A stretch of DNA of 64,000 bases from contig NZ_JAEFCA010000002.1 in the NCBI RefSeq assembly GCF_016405855.1, positions 567,031 through 631,030 on the forward strand. The letters are read 5' to 3'. The position numbers were made by a program, and so were the translations under genes. Each line of letters opens with the position of its first letter. Position 1 is the stretch's first letter. The stretch comes from Flavobacterium sp. IB48 (GTDB lineage Bacteria; Bacteroidota; Bacteroidia; Flavobacteriales; Flavobacteriaceae). A model generated the notes under the pieces. The model saw only the letters and a program-made list of their open reading frames with translations. It searched no databases and was not told the origin of the DNA. Below are positions 54,623 to 64,000 of the stretch, piece by piece.

Positions 54623-54984
54623 AAGCATTTATTTTTTTATGGGCGAAGCGTGCCCGGTTGAAAATATTGATATTGTAAAGTGGCCAATATCAATCCTAAT
54701 TTTAATTTTTTAAGGCAGTTTTAGAACCGCCTGTTCATAAAAATAGGAAAATCATAACAGAATAACCAACAAAATCTTCATTTTATAACAATAAAAATAG
54801 TTATTAGTACGATTCCATTTGTTAATACAAGATGCAAGCGTCATATAATACACTTAAACGTTCTTTTAAATTATTCTATTTAAAATGTTAAAAAATGACT
54901 TTAAAAAAAAGATTTGATGATATACAAGTAAACATATTTTAACTAGATTTATGACCTGATATCCCCAAATTAATATCGTAAATA
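54623..54984. other. Intergenic region between DapB-like and DUF1810 genes
   Basis: The region is A/T-rich. One inverted pair, ATTGATATT (54666-54674) and AATATCAAT (54686-54694), could be a dimeric operator upstream of the minus-strand DapB-like gene. A weaker hairpin lies near 54712-54732 (GGCAGTT with AACCGCC). No gene was recognised. Confidence 0.4.
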
Positions 54985-55416
54985 ATGGCTTACAATAACA
55001 ATGGATTACTTCGTTTTCTTGATGCTCAAAACAAATTGTATTTAACAGCTCTGGACGAAATCAAAAATGGCAAAAAAGAATCTCCTTGGATGTGGTTTAT
55101 TTTTCCTCAAATAAAAGGAATGGGTTCGAGTGATACTTCTAAATTTTACGAAATCAAAAATGCTGATGAAGCAATTGCCTTTCTTGAGCATCCAATTCTA
55201 GGAAAACATCTTGTAGAAATTACCTCAGAACTTGTCAAAAAAGAAGAAAATGTTGCTGATATTTTCGAAAGTATTGATATAGAAAAGCTTCAATCGTGTA
55301 TGACTTTGTTTGCAAGTGTTCAAAACAGCGAACCAATTTTTCAGGAAGTCCTGCATAAATATTTCGATGGTTCATCTGATTTTCATACGCTGCAGCTATT
55401 ATATAGCAATCTTTAA
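54985..55416 (+). CDS. DUF1810 protein
   Basis: The 143-residue cytoplasmic product matches DUF1810 by FLDAQNKLYLTALDEIKNGK near the start and by SPWMWFIFPQIKGMGSS. DUF1810 members are uncharacterised small alpha-helical proteins, sometimes near nucleotide or stress genes. No catalytic residue can be assigned here. It is monocistronic between two A/T-rich gaps. Confidence 0.85.
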   Translation: MAYNNNGLLRFLDAQNKLYLTALDEIKNGKKESPWMWFIFPQIKGMGSSDTSKFYEIKNADEAIAFLEHPILGKHLVEITSELVKKEENVADIFESIDIEKLQSCMTLFASVQNSEPIFQEVLHKYFDGSSDFHTLQLLYSNL

Positions 55417-55619
55417 AATTTTAGAAATATAGAATTGACAAATAAGATAAATAAGTCTGTAAAGACCTTTTTAACAAGGCTTTAGTGTCTTTCTTTTTGG
55501 ATAAAACTCATTTTAAAAAACTTAACAAACTTTAATGTAAAATAAACTGCCATTTTACTATTTTTGGCCAAATTTTTAGAAAAATCTCAACAAAACAATA
55601 TTTGCACAAATTAAAATTA

Positions 55620-56237
55620 ATGAAAAAACTACTTTTTATAAGCATTTTATTAGTCCTTGCAATTTATGTATTCAGAGAAACGGTTTATAAACCTTATCTA
55701 TGGAAAGAAGCTATGGAAACTCCAGAGCATAAACTAAAACTAGGAAGTTTTGTTTTTAGCAAACAAAGAGATGAAAATGGAAATAGTGGAACAGCAAAAA
55801 AATATTTTGTTTTTAAAGTCACCGAAATAAATGGCGATTATGTACGTTTTTCGATAGTTCGCAAATTATCTGAAAAAGGAACTAACAAATCTTCTGATTT
55901 TTCAATGCCAAGGGAGACTTATAGAAGTTTTAAACGCAATATCAAAAAAGTTACGGTAACAGGAATTTTACGTGAAGATTTAAATAAGGAAGGTGGACAT
56001 ACTGCAAACGATTATCTTTTAAAAAAATATCCTTCGTTAAAAAAATCGCTTTACTATTACGAGGAGATTCCTAAAACGGAAGAAAATATTAATGAACCTA
56101 AAGAATATTTTAATCTCGTTTATTCAAAAGAAAAAATCATCGAGAAGAGAAAGCTCATCCCGTATATTGTCTCAGACAATAATATTCCTGAACTAGCAAG
56201 GCATTTATCTCAAAGAGTATGTGTAATTCTAAATTAA
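55620..56237 (+). CDS. Small membrane-anchored protein of unknown function
   Basis: The 205-residue product starts at the ATG at 55620, with a single amino-terminal helix (LLFISILLVLAIYVF) and no lipobox. The rest is a soluble, Lys-rich extracytoplasmic domain with alternating beta-type stretches (KLKLGSFVFSKQ, YFVFKVTEINGDYVRFSIVR). No family was recognised. It is followed directly by a strong terminator, so it is probably transcribed alone. Confidence 0.6.
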   Translation: MKKLLFISILLVLAIYVFRETVYKPYLWKEAMETPEHKLKLGSFVFSKQRDENGNSGTAKKYFVFKVTEINGDYVRFSIVRKLSEKGTNKSSDFSMPRETYRSFKRNIKKVTVTGILREDLNKEGGHTANDYLLKKYPSLKKSLYYYEEIPKTEENINEPKEYFNLVYSKEKIIEKRKLIPYIVSDNNIPELARHLSQRVCVILN

Positions 56238-56242
56238 ACTAA

Positions 56243-56276
56243 GAACTCCCAATCGTTATAATTGGGAGTTTTTTTT
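56243..56276 (+). terminator. Intrinsic terminator before the sigma-factor operon
   Basis: AACTCCCAAT and ATTGGGAGTT are exact complements around a loop CGTTATA-type, followed by a T8 run. It lies 6 nt after the previous stop. Confidence 0.85.
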
Positions 56277-56381
56277 TGAAAGTTTTCATCAAAAAGAATC
56301 TCTTTCTAAACCTATTCTGAATAATTTTTTGAGAAACGAGTAATAATTTTATTTTATTTAGAATTAATATAAATAAACTTT

Positions 56382-56389
56382 TATATTTG
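56382..56389 (+). promoter_or_regulatory. Possible -7 box of the sigma-factor operon
   Basis: TATATTTG matches TAnnTTTG. It is 73 nt before the ATG of the sigma factor. The expected -33 TTTG is degenerate (TTTA near 56357). Confidence 0.4.
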
Positions 56390-56462
56390 CCGCTTTCTGA
56401 GCAAAATTGAGTAATTCTTTAAACTTACCCTCTATTGCTTTTTTCAAAGTAAATTTCATTTA

Positions 56463-57062
56463 ATGAACAATAATGCCCGTTTCGAATTAGATCTTTTTCT
56501 TTCCTTTAAGGAAGGCGACGAAACTGCATTTAAGTTTTTTTACGACAAATATTTTAGAAGAATCCAGTCTTTCAGCGTTCAGTTTATTTATGATCAAGAC
56601 GAAGCTGAAAATCTTGCTCAGGAAGCCTTACTACATCTATGGCAAAATAAAGAAAACGTAGAATCTGTTAACGGAATTCAAGCTTTCTTATTTACTTATG
56701 CCAAATCAAAATGCTTGAATTTAATTCGTCATAATAAAGTGAAGGATAAATTCAAAAATGACCTCTTAAACCACAAAGAAAGAGAATTAGATATCGAAGT
56801 TTTAAATTCGATTCAGTTCGACACTTTAGAATTAACCGAATTAGAACGAATAATTCAGGAATCTATCAGCGAATTGCCTCCTAAAACTCGAGAAGTTTTC
56901 ATCAAAAAACGTTTCGAGAATAAAAAAAATGCAGAAATCGCCGAAGAGTTGGGAGTTTCTTTAAAAGCTGTTGAAGCCCATATGACAAAGGCTTTAAAGA
57001 TTTTAAAAACCAAATTATCTGATTATTTGTTCTTGATTTTTATCCTTATTTATAATAATTAA
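56463..57062 (+). CDS. ECF RNA polymerase sigma factor
   Basis: The 199-residue product has sigma region 2 (KFFYDKYFRRIQSFSVQFIY, DEAENLAQEALLHLW) and region 4 (LPPKTREVFIKKRFENKKNA, ELGVSLKAVEAHMTKALK), and lacks regions 1 and 3, as in ECF sigma factors. The next gene is a FecR anti-sigma factor 67 nt downstream, then a SusC with a signalling STN domain. This is the Bacteroidota trans-envelope loop in which receptor occupancy frees the sigma factor. Confidence 0.95.
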   Translation: MNNNARFELDLFLSFKEGDETAFKFFYDKYFRRIQSFSVQFIYDQDEAENLAQEALLHLWQNKENVESVNGIQAFLFTYAKSKCLNLIRHNKVKDKFKNDLLNHKERELDIEVLNSIQFDTLELTELERIIQESISELPPKTREVFIKKRFENKKNAEIAEELGVSLKAVEAHMTKALKILKTKLSDYLFLIFILIYNN

Positions 57063-57129
57063 GAATAAAAGGTAGGGTATTTTAATTCTGAGGTGTACTT
57101 ATAATGGCGAGAAGTTTTAAAAAGCATAT

Positions 57130-58233
57130 ATGACATCGGAAATAATAAATAAATACCTTTCTAACGAAGCTTCAGAACAAGAAGTTCAGGCACTTTTTGA
57201 TTGGATTGAAGCATCTGAAGAAAACAAACAGCAATTTTTAAAGACTAAGAAAATTTGGGCATTAAGCACACTTTCTTCCGATTTAACAATTGAAACTATT
57301 CCGGTCATTCAAATGAAACCGAAAAACAAAATCAGACAGTATTTACAATATGCTGCAGTATTTTTAGTATTTCTAGGTTTGGGTACGACTATTTATTTAT
57401 TTAATGGTCAGCCAGAAACTCCAAAAGAAATTGTTCTAGAATTGGGCGACGGCCGTCTGGAATATTTCTCAGGAAAAAACCAGACTACTCTTTTAAATGA
57501 CAAAGGCGATTTGATTGCCAAAAAATTTCCGACCGAGATTGTTTACTTTGGCAAAGTTCACGATCATAAAGTAATTTATAATACGCTTTCAATTCCGTAC
57601 GGAAAACGTTTCAAACTTAAACTTTCAGATGGTACCGTTGTGAGTTTAAATTCTGGAACAACTTTACGCTATCCGGAGCAATTTGGCTTAAACGGAAATA
57701 GAAATGTTTACTTAACTGGTGAAGCATTTTTTGAAGTTGCCAAAGACAAAATGCATCCGTTCATTGTTCATGCAAATCAGGCAGACATCGAAGTTCTCGG
57801 GACAACATTTAATGTGAGCGCTTATCCTGAAAATCCTACAGTTAATAGTACATTAATTGAAGGAAGCATTCGAATGTCTGAAGCTGTTAATCCTTCTAAT
57901 GCTATTTTGCTAGAGCCAAACCAAATGGCTACATGGCAAAATAATTCTAAAAAACTGGTCTTAAAAGAAGTCGATCCAACCTTTTACGCTGCCTGGACAA
58001 AAGGCGAACTTGCTTTTAAAGACACTCCATTTTCTACAATCGCTAAAATTATTCAGCGTACTTATGATGTTGAAATTATCAACGAAAATTCTGATTTGGC
58101 CAAACAGAATTTTACGGGTACGATTAAAATCAGCGAATCTAGTGTCGAGAACATTTTAGACCTGCTAAAACGTGACACGCCTTTTAATTATTCTATTCAA
58201 CAAAAAACCATTACAATCACCAATCCGCGATAA
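57130..58233 (+). CDS. FecR-family anti-sigma factor
   Basis: The 367-residue product has an amino-terminal cytoplasmic helical region (SNEASEQEVQALFDWIEASE), one TM helix (about 76-97: YAAVFLVFLGLGTTIYLF), a periplasmic FecR domain (SIPYGKRFKLKLSDGTVVSL, GEAFFEVAKDKMHPFIV, EVLGTTFNVSAYP) and a DUF4974 carboxy-terminal domain (ELAFKDTPFSTIAKIIQRTY, VENILDLLKRDTPFNYSI). It holds the ECF sigma until the STN domain of the SusC receptor signals. Next gene is 10 nt away. Confidence 0.95.
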   Translation: MTSEIINKYLSNEASEQEVQALFDWIEASEENKQQFLKTKKIWALSTLSSDLTIETIPVIQMKPKNKIRQYLQYAAVFLVFLGLGTTIYLFNGQPETPKEIVLELGDGRLEYFSGKNQTTLLNDKGDLIAKKFPTEIVYFGKVHDHKVIYNTLSIPYGKRFKLKLSDGTVVSLNSGTTLRYPEQFGLNGNRNVYLTGEAFFEVAKDKMHPFIVHANQADIEVLGTTFNVSAYPENPTVNSTLIEGSIRMSEAVNPSNAILLEPNQMATWQNNSKKLVLKEVDPTFYAAWTKGELAFKDTPFSTIAKIIQRTYDVEIINENSDLAKQNFTGTIKISESSVENILDLLKRDTPFNYSIQQKTITITNPR

Positions 58234-58243
58234 ATAAACAAAC

Positions 58244-61200
58244 ATGACATTTACGATACAACCCGTTTTAAGAAAAATTCTGTTTTTCTTAGCTATTCTC
58301 ATATCTGGATTTAAAGGATTTTCTCAGAATAAACTCATCAATATTCACGTAAAAAACAAACCTATAAGCCTAATTATCAAATCTATTGAGGAACAAAGTG
58401 ATTTTAGAATCATTTATAATGCAAAAAAAATAGACACCGAGCAGCTGGCTGATTTAGATGTTAATGATGCTACTTTGGAAGTTGCTTTAAAGAAACTACT
58501 TAAAGGCACAGATATCTCGTACTACATTCAGAAAAAGCAAGTTTTATTAACCAACGCTGCTCCTGTTGACAGATCTAAATCTGCTGTTCAGGAAACAGAA
58601 CGCATTATTAAAGGAACGGTTTACAGTGCAAAAGACAGACAGCCTCTTCCTGGTGCCACTATTCGTGTAAACGGAACTGGAATGGGTGCAATAACTGATG
58701 CAAACGGAAAATTTGCTTATGAACTAAAAGGCGATAATATTAAAGAACAAACTCTTGAAGTTGCTTATTTAGGAATGGAATCGCAATCGCAAATTGCTGG
58801 CTACAAAAAAGAATTTGTCTTTTATCTTCAAGAAGTTACAGACGAATTGGAGCAAGTTATTATTACTTCTTCATACGGAACTACTAAATTAAAAGAAGAA
58901 ATTGTTGGAAGTATTTCGACTTTGCAAGCCAAAGATATTGCGGTGGAGCAAGCTTCTGAAAGTTTTGACAAAATGATCACGGGACAAATTGCTGGAGTTA
59001 TGGTAGAAAATACTTCTGGTATTGGCGGTCCTGTAAAAATTAATATTCGTGGTCAGGGCACATTATCTTCTTTAAGCGGAGCAATTTCTGGAACTTCATC
59101 GCAACCGCTTATTATTGTTGATGGTGTTGTAATGAGCGAAGAATATGCTATTGATAGCAGCTTGTTTAACGGAAGCGGTGATTTTTCAGAAAACCTAGCT
59201 AATCCTTTAATGAAAATTGCTCCAGAAAATATCGAAACCATATCTGTTTTAAAAGATGCCGCTGCTGTAGGTATTTATGGTGCCGATGGAGCAAACGGAG
59301 TAATTTTAATTACAACTAAAAAGGGTAAAAAAGGAAAAACACAATTTGGCTTTTCAAATCAGCTTGGAGTTTCTTCTGCCGTTAATCAAATTAAATACTT
59401 AAACGGAGAACAATATACTGAACTGCGAAATGAGTATATGAAAAATACCACTCCTGGTTATGTTCCTGTTTCTTATAACGGAATAAATACAGATTGGTTT
59501 AATATATTAAATAGATCAGGTATTTATAACAAATACAATTTTAATGTTTCGGGTTCGACATCTAAATTTTCATACCGCACTAATGTTAGTTATACCAAAA
59601 TCGATGAACCGCAAATTGGAAACGAAACAAAACAATTAAACGCAGGAATTAATTTAGGTTACAGCTCTGGCAAATGGGATATTAATTTAATGCTTAATCC
59701 TAGTTTTGTACAAAAAGATGCACCAAATATCTTTTATAATTTCGCTTATCTTCCTACTCTCGCAGTTTATAATGCCGATGGTTCTTATGCTGATTTGGGT
59801 GTAAGCGGCGCAACCAGAGGAAATCCTCTAGCTGCTATTGAGCAAAATAAAAACGAAGCGCAAACTTTTGGTCTCTTAGGAAGCTTCAATGTATCTTATA
59901 AACTTAATGACAACATTAAATTCTCTACTCTTTTTGGTATGGATTATACCGATAAAGACCAAGATCGCTACTTTTCTGCAGCAAATGAAAGCGGACAGTT
60001 TAACGGAACTTTTGTTTTGGATAAAATTACCTATCCAGCTTGGGGACGACGCGTTATAAATCAGCGAAATTCTACTAAATGGAACTGGCAAGGACAAGCT
60101 TTATTTGATAAAAAATTGAACGAAAGCAATGAAATTGATGGTGTAGTTGGTTTTGAACTTGCAGAAGATAAAGCTGATTTTAATTTCAAATCTGGAGTAG
60201 GTTTCTTAAATCCTGAACAGATTCATAATGTTACAGATGCCATAAGAGATGACAATCCAGATACACCAGCAGACGAATCTAAAGGCGGTCAAACTTACAA
60301 AAGCGAAATTAGCTATAACTCTAGAGTTTCTTTATTCTCTCAGATAAATTATAACTACAAAAAACGTTATTTTTTATTGGCCAATTACCGTCGTGACCAG
60401 AGTTCTGTCTTTGGAGATGATACTGATGTGGCTCATAATGGAGGTTTTGGTGCTGGATGGATTATTAGCAATGAAAATTTTCTAAAATCTAACTCTTGGA
60501 TTGATTTTTTTAAATTAAAAGCCAGCTACGGTACAACCGGAAACTCTAAAATTGGTTCGTATAGATCTAAAGGTCTTTATAATATAAGCCAAAACGAATA
60601 CAATGGTTCTATTGGAGCAACTACTGGAGCTTCGCCAAATGGCAAATTAAGCTGGGAAAAAAACACAAAATTCAATGCAGGATTTGATTTTAATGTTTTT
60701 AAAAGAGTAGAATTAACATTAGAATATTATTATGATGATAAAAGCAATTTAATTGCTGCGAGAGACATTCCTACAGAAAACGGTTATAATTCTATTCAAT
60801 TAAATGCTGCTAGTATGTACAATAAAGGTTTTGAACTTACTACAAGAATCAAATGGATAAAAAGCAACGCTTTTAGATGGACAACGGCATTTAATATTTC
60901 TACAATAAATAATAAAGTAACTCATTTAAAAAGTTTAGGAAGCGATTATTCTCAGGCCAATATTGCAATGGCACAGAAAGTAGGTTACAGTACAACAACA
61001 TTTTGGGGAATTAAATGGGCCGGCGTAGATCCTGCAACAGGTAGAGATCTTGTCGAAAAAAACGGTAAAATTTACGATGCTAAAACCTACGGCGAACTAT
61101 ATACCGTTGCAGACTGGGAACCTATTGGAGACAAAACAGCAGATGCTTATGGAGGTTTTTATAACACTTTTACTTTCTATAACAATCTTACTTTATCTGT

Positions 61201-61603
61201 TAGAGGTGATTATCAAATTGGTGGCGATTTACTAGCTTCAAGTATTCTTATCGATCAATATAATGTAACAACAAACAGAAATCTTTCTGTAAATGCTTAC
61301 GATTATTGGAGAAACCCTGGAGATAATGTTTCGCAGTCAGCTGTAACCCTTTCGCCTATTCTTCCTAATTTAAGCAAGTATGTTTATGATGCTACATATA
61401 TCAGAATCAGCAATATTAATTTAAGTTATAATGTACCGCTAAAAAATACTTTTCTAGATGCTCTTTCTGTTTTTGCAGATGCTACAAATGTGGCGTATTG
61501 GTACAAAGAAAAGAGCCCAAAAGGAATTAACGGAGTACGTGAGTACAATTATATTTATCCGCAAGCTAGAACAATTTCGCTAGGAGTTAATGCTAAATTT
61601 TAA
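58244..61603 (+). CDS. SusC/RagA TonB-dependent receptor with STN signalling domain
   Basis: The 1,119-residue product has a signal sequence (ILFFLAILISGFKGFSQ), an STN domain (about 30-105: INIHVKNKPISLIIKSIEEQ, LEVALKKLLKGTDISYYIQ), a CarboxypepD-reg-like domain (about 121-205), a plug (about 215-365: ASESFDKMITGQIAGVMVEN, AAVGIYGADGANGVILITTK) and a barrel. The STN domain speaks to the FecR partner. It imports a glycan or peptide substrate with SusD. Substrate unknown; no glycoside hydrolase is in the window beside it. Confidence 0.96.
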   Translation: MTFTIQPVLRKILFFLAILISGFKGFSQNKLINIHVKNKPISLIIKSIEEQSDFRIIYNAKKIDTEQLADLDVNDATLEVALKKLLKGTDISYYIQKKQVLLTNAAPVDRSKSAVQETERIIKGTVYSAKDRQPLPGATIRVNGTGMGAITDANGKFAYELKGDNIKEQTLEVAYLGMESQSQIAGYKKEFVFYLQEVTDELEQVIITSSYGTTKLKEEIVGSISTLQAKDIAVEQASESFDKMITGQIAGVMVENTSGIGGPVKINIRGQGTLSSLSGAISGTSSQPLIIVDGVVMSEEYAIDSSLFNGSGDFSENLANPLMKIAPENIETISVLKDAAAVGIYGADGANGVILITTKKGKKGKTQFGFSNQLGVSSAVNQIKYLNGEQYTELRNEYMKNTTPGYVPVSYNGINTDWFNILNRSGIYNKYNFNVSGSTSKFSYRTNVSYTKIDEPQIGNETKQLNAGINLGYSSGKWDINLMLNPSFVQKDAPNIFYNFAYLPTLAVYNADGSYADLGVSGATRGNPLAAIEQNKNEAQTFGLLGSFNVSYKLNDNIKFSTLFGMDYTDKDQDRYFSAANESGQFNGTFVLDKITYPAWGRRVINQRNSTKWNWQGQALFDKKLNESNEIDGVVGFELAEDKADFNFKSGVGFLNPEQIHNVTDAIRDDNPDTPADESKGGQTYKSEISYNSRVSLFSQINYNYKKRYFLLANYRRDQSSVFGDDTDVAHNGGFGAGWIISNENFLKSNSWIDFFKLKASYGTTGNSKIGSYRSKGLYNISQNEYNGSIGATTGASPNGKLSWEKNTKFNAGFDFNVFKRVELTLEYYYDDKSNLIAARDIPTENGYNSIQLNAASMYNKGFELTTRIKWIKSNAFRWTTAFNISTINNKVTHLKSLGSDYSQANIAMAQKVGYSTTTFWGIKWAGVDPATGRDLVEKNGKIYDAKTYGELYTVADWEPIGDKTADAYGGFYNTFTFYNNLTLSVRGDYQIGGDLLASSILIDQYNVTTNRNLSVNAYDYWRNPGDNVSQSAVTLSPILPNLSKYVYDATYIRISNINLSYNVPLKNTFLDALSVFADATNVAYWYKEKSPKGINGVREYNYIYPQARTISLGVNAKF

Positions 61604-61607
61604 GAAA

Positions 61608-63068
61608 ATGAAATATTCAAAATACCTCTCTATATTTTTTCTAATGCTTTCATTACAAAGCTGTAGTGACTTTTTAGAACAGGAACCAGGAACGCAAACA
61701 TCTATAGATGAACTTTTAAAAACCAAAACAGGAGTTTTACAGGCTCTTACAGGCCTGTACTCTGAAGTTGACGGCAATCTGCGTCCAGAAATATATGCTG
61801 TATATGCTGATCTGCAAGGTGGCAATATAAAATTTACACCTATTGCAACAGGAAGTCTTAAGGGACAAATCACCACACCATCATTAATTGAACAAGCCTA
61901 TTCTTTTAATGATGTGGCAATTAGTAGTAATTATAAATCATTTTATGATAGCAGTTACGATATAATAAATCAGGCTAATTTAATTTTAGAATATACTCCT
62001 AAATTAACAGATGCTACTATTGCAGAGAAAAATCAAATACAAGCGCAGGCGTTGGCAATAAGAGCTTACACACATTTTCTTTTATCTCTTGTTTATGGTC
62101 AGGATTACAAATATACTGCCGATGCATCGCATTTAGGAGTTGTTTATAGCACCGAATCTATTAAATCTGGCATACAATACCCGATAAGAAAAACTATGGC
62201 AGAAACCTACGATTTAATTATCGCCGATTTAAAAAATGCCATCGATAATTATTCAGGCGCTACAGTGCTTGCTGGTCCAGAATATTCTTTTTTTAACCAA
62301 AAAAATACAAAAGCATTATTGGCAAGAGTTTATCTTCAAAAAGGAGATTGGGCAAATGCTTATGAAGTTGCAAATGATGTCATTACCAATTCTGGCGTTG
62401 TTTTAACCAGCAAAGAAAGCTTAATTTCAGAATGGGTAAAACCAGATCTTCCAATATCAGAAATTCTGCTTGAATTTACACCTAGAAAAGATGGCGAAGG
62501 AAATGTTTCATCATCTATGTCTCAAACTTTCGGTTATACTACAGATGTAAGCTTTCAAAAATACGCTGCTTCAAACGATTTGATTGATCTATACGAAAAC
62601 ACTGACTTAAGAAAACAATTGTTTCTTGTTAAACCGCTTTTTACTCTTGTAAATGGTGTACAAACTTATGTTGACTACAGTTTTACAAGAAAATATCAGG
62701 ATAATGCCGGTTATGTGGCTTTCAGACTTAGCGAAATGTACTTAATTCGTGGCGAAGCTGCACTTGAAACCAACAGAGCCGATTTAGCAATGGCCGATAT
62801 TAATATCATTCGTGCTCGTGCCAATGCATCATTACTAACCAATACAGCTAATCTTAAAGAAAACATCTTTTTAGAAAGAAGAAAAGAACTCTGTTTTGAA
62901 GGCTTTTTATTCTTTGATATTGCCAGAATGCATAAAGATGTTTCAAGAAATGACGGTTGTATGGCAACTGTTTGCAGTTTGACTTATCCGTCTTTAAAAT
63001 TTGTATTGCCAATACCAACATTCAACACTAATCTTAACCCAAACTTGCACCAAAATGACTCGTATTAA
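61608..63068 (+). CDS. SusD/RagB-family lipoprotein
   Basis: The 486-residue product starts at the ATG at 61608, giving a lipoprotein signal ending SLQSCSDFLEQ; an in-frame ATG at 61590 overlaps the SusC end and is less likely. Features include ELLKTKTGVLQALTGLYSEV, QALAIRAYTHFLLSLVYGQD, NTKALLARVYLQKGDWANAY, RLSEMYLIRGEAALETNRAD and ERRKELCFEGFLFFDIARMH. It binds the substrate at the cell surface with SusC. The next lipoprotein gene overlaps its end by 14 nt. Confidence 0.95.
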   Translation: MKYSKYLSIFFLMLSLQSCSDFLEQEPGTQTSIDELLKTKTGVLQALTGLYSEVDGNLRPEIYAVYADLQGGNIKFTPIATGSLKGQITTPSLIEQAYSFNDVAISSNYKSFYDSSYDIINQANLILEYTPKLTDATIAEKNQIQAQALAIRAYTHFLLSLVYGQDYKYTADASHLGVVYSTESIKSGIQYPIRKTMAETYDLIIADLKNAIDNYSGATVLAGPEYSFFNQKNTKALLARVYLQKGDWANAYEVANDVITNSGVVLTSKESLISEWVKPDLPISEILLEFTPRKDGEGNVSSSMSQTFGYTTDVSFQKYAASNDLIDLYENTDLRKQLFLVKPLFTLVNGVQTYVDYSFTRKYQDNAGYVAFRLSEMYLIRGEAALETNRADLAMADINIIRARANASLLTNTANLKENIFLERRKELCFEGFLFFDIARMHKDVSRNDGCMATVCSLTYPSLKFVLPIPTFNTNLNPNLHQNDSY

Positions 63069-64000
63069 GATATTCAGTATATTATTTACAGCCCTATTAT
63101 ACATTTCATGTTCTAAAGATGATTATAAAATAGGCTCTGAAATTGATCCTTACTTAAGATTTAATTTTTTAGTAAAAAGCGATAACACACCTCTAGAATA
63201 CCCAGCTGTAAACGGAAATTTAGTTCCGCAATCAACTTATGAAAACAAAGCCATAAAAACCTTAAAAGTTCCTGTAGCCTTAACCACACGTGCCTTAAAA
63301 GGAACTGTTACTGCCAATTTTAGTGCCGAAACAAATGGTGCTAGTGACAGTTTTAGCTTAAAGCCTGCTAATCAGCTTTCATTTCAGGGAAGCAAAATAA
63401 CCGATACTATTTTTGTATCATTCGATAAAAGATGGACTAAAGACCAAAGTATTACGCTAAAATTGGAAACCGTTTCTGATCCTGATATTCACATTGGAAA
63501 TCTGAATACAGAATATCCAAACAATACTTTCAAAATCGATTTAACAAGCGTTGCGACTAATTATACATTTCCTGTAACGCAATACAATATAAAAGGCGAA
63601 ATAGGCGAAAAAATAGATTTTAAAGTAAATTATCCAAATGGATTTTTTCCTGAAGAAATTGAAAATGTCGAAATTTTTAAATTTCAAAATGGATTCGAAT
63701 ATTCCTTAACACATGACGATTACCGAGATAATAGAACTTCTGTAACCTATCATCTAACCCTTTTAGAGGATCTTCAAAATGATGATGTTCGATACGAGTC
63801 AAAATTAACGTTAATCAATATTCCTAATTATACTGCTACAGGAAACATCAACTTAACTATTGCAAAACCTATAAAATCAGAAAGAGACGTTCAAGCATAT
63901 CCAGCATCTAAATTTACAGATCCTACCAATGCCTTTTTTTTAACGTATGGAGAGCACTGGTTTAATAATAATGGAAATTGCGCATGGATGACTTTCAATG
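63055..64000 (+). CDS. Surface lipoprotein downstream of SusD, partial (runs off window)
   Basis: This frame starts at the ATG at 63055, overlaps the SusD end by 14 nt, and is open to the window edge (315 codons seen). It starts with a lipoprotein signal (FSILFTALLYISCSKDD). The visible part is beta-rich with no recognised catalytic motif (YKIGSEIDPYLRFNFLVKSD, FVSFDKRWTKDQSITLKLET). Such genes after SusD are often accessory surface glycan- or peptide-binding lipoproteins. The carboxy-terminal end is not in the window. Confidence 0.7.
   Translation, partial: MTRIKIFSILFTALLYISCSKDDYKIGSEIDPYLRFNFLVKSDNTPLEYPAVNGNLVPQSTYENKAIKTLKVPVALTTRALKGTVTANFSAETNGASDSFSLKPANQLSFQGSKITDTIFVSFDKRWTKDQSITLKLETVSDPDIHIGNLNTEYPNNTFKIDLTSVATNYTFPVTQYNIKGEIGEKIDFKVNYPNGFFPEEIENVEIFKFQNGFEYSLTHDDYRDNRTSVTYHLTLLEDLQNDDVRYESKLTLINIPNYTATGNINLTIAKPIKSERDVQAYPASKFTDPTNAFFLTYGEHWFNNNGNCAWMTFN

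Noticed and set aside
1-64000. tRNA, rRNA, riboswitch or CRISPR loci
   Set aside because: No cloverleaf, rRNA or riboswitch core, and no regular short direct repeats with unique spacers were recognised by eye.

Overview
The window is chromosomal DNA from a Bacteroidota bacterium, most likely Flavobacterium or a close relative. The evidence is AT-rich sequence, Type IX secretion (T9SS) type-B cargo with a PorP/SprF partner, two SusC/SusD pairs, a hybrid two-component regulator, and promoter-like TAnnTTTG boxes with little Shine-Dalgarno signal. No rRNA, tRNA, CRISPR, prophage or integron was seen. The only transposase trace is an amino-terminal IS1595-like fragment near the left edge.

Layout. 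1-4.8 kb: transposase remnant, Lys-rich H1-like protein, AraC regulator with a TetX-like flavin monooxygenase, and an Omp85-type barrel. 5.0-19.1 kb: a three-gene T9SS adhesin operon, made of a 3,729-residue surface protein (about 15 PKD/Ig-like modules, 17 DUF11 modules, type-B sorting domain), a PorP/SprF protein and an OmpA/TPR protein. 19.2-19.6 kb: a FabZ-like hotdog protein lacking the catalytic histidine. 19.8-36.8 kb: a polysaccharide utilization locus (PUL) with divergent HTCS regulator, SusC, SusD, GH5-like, GH43-like, GH2, GH43, mutarotase and GH43. The substrate is probably an arabinose-containing hemicellulose or pectin side chain. 37-46.3 kb: an orphan TonB receptor, two DoxX proteins, a quinone oxidoreductase, one normal and one degenerate GNAT, an AraC regulator, a TauE/DUF1634 pair and a luciferase-like monooxygenase. 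46.8-53.7 kb: a siderophore-type TonB receptor diverging from a thiolase and an SdhA/SdhB pair that has no cytochrome b gene beside it. 53.9-56.2 kb: a DapB-like protein, DUF1810 and a small unknown. 56.4-64 kb: ECF sigma, FecR anti-sigma, STN-containing SusC, SusD and a lipoprotein cut by the window edge, forming a trans-envelope signalling and uptake operon.

The least explained signal is between genes. Many intergenic gaps hold short-period (7-9 nt) quasi-tandem words such as CACAGATTA, GCAAAGAC, CTAAGATA, TTCACAA, GTTGATA and ACTGAGAC. Several are laid out as long, often nested inverted repeats. They lie mostly between convergent genes or between operon members and could act as terminators, RNA-processing signals or a REP-like mobile family.
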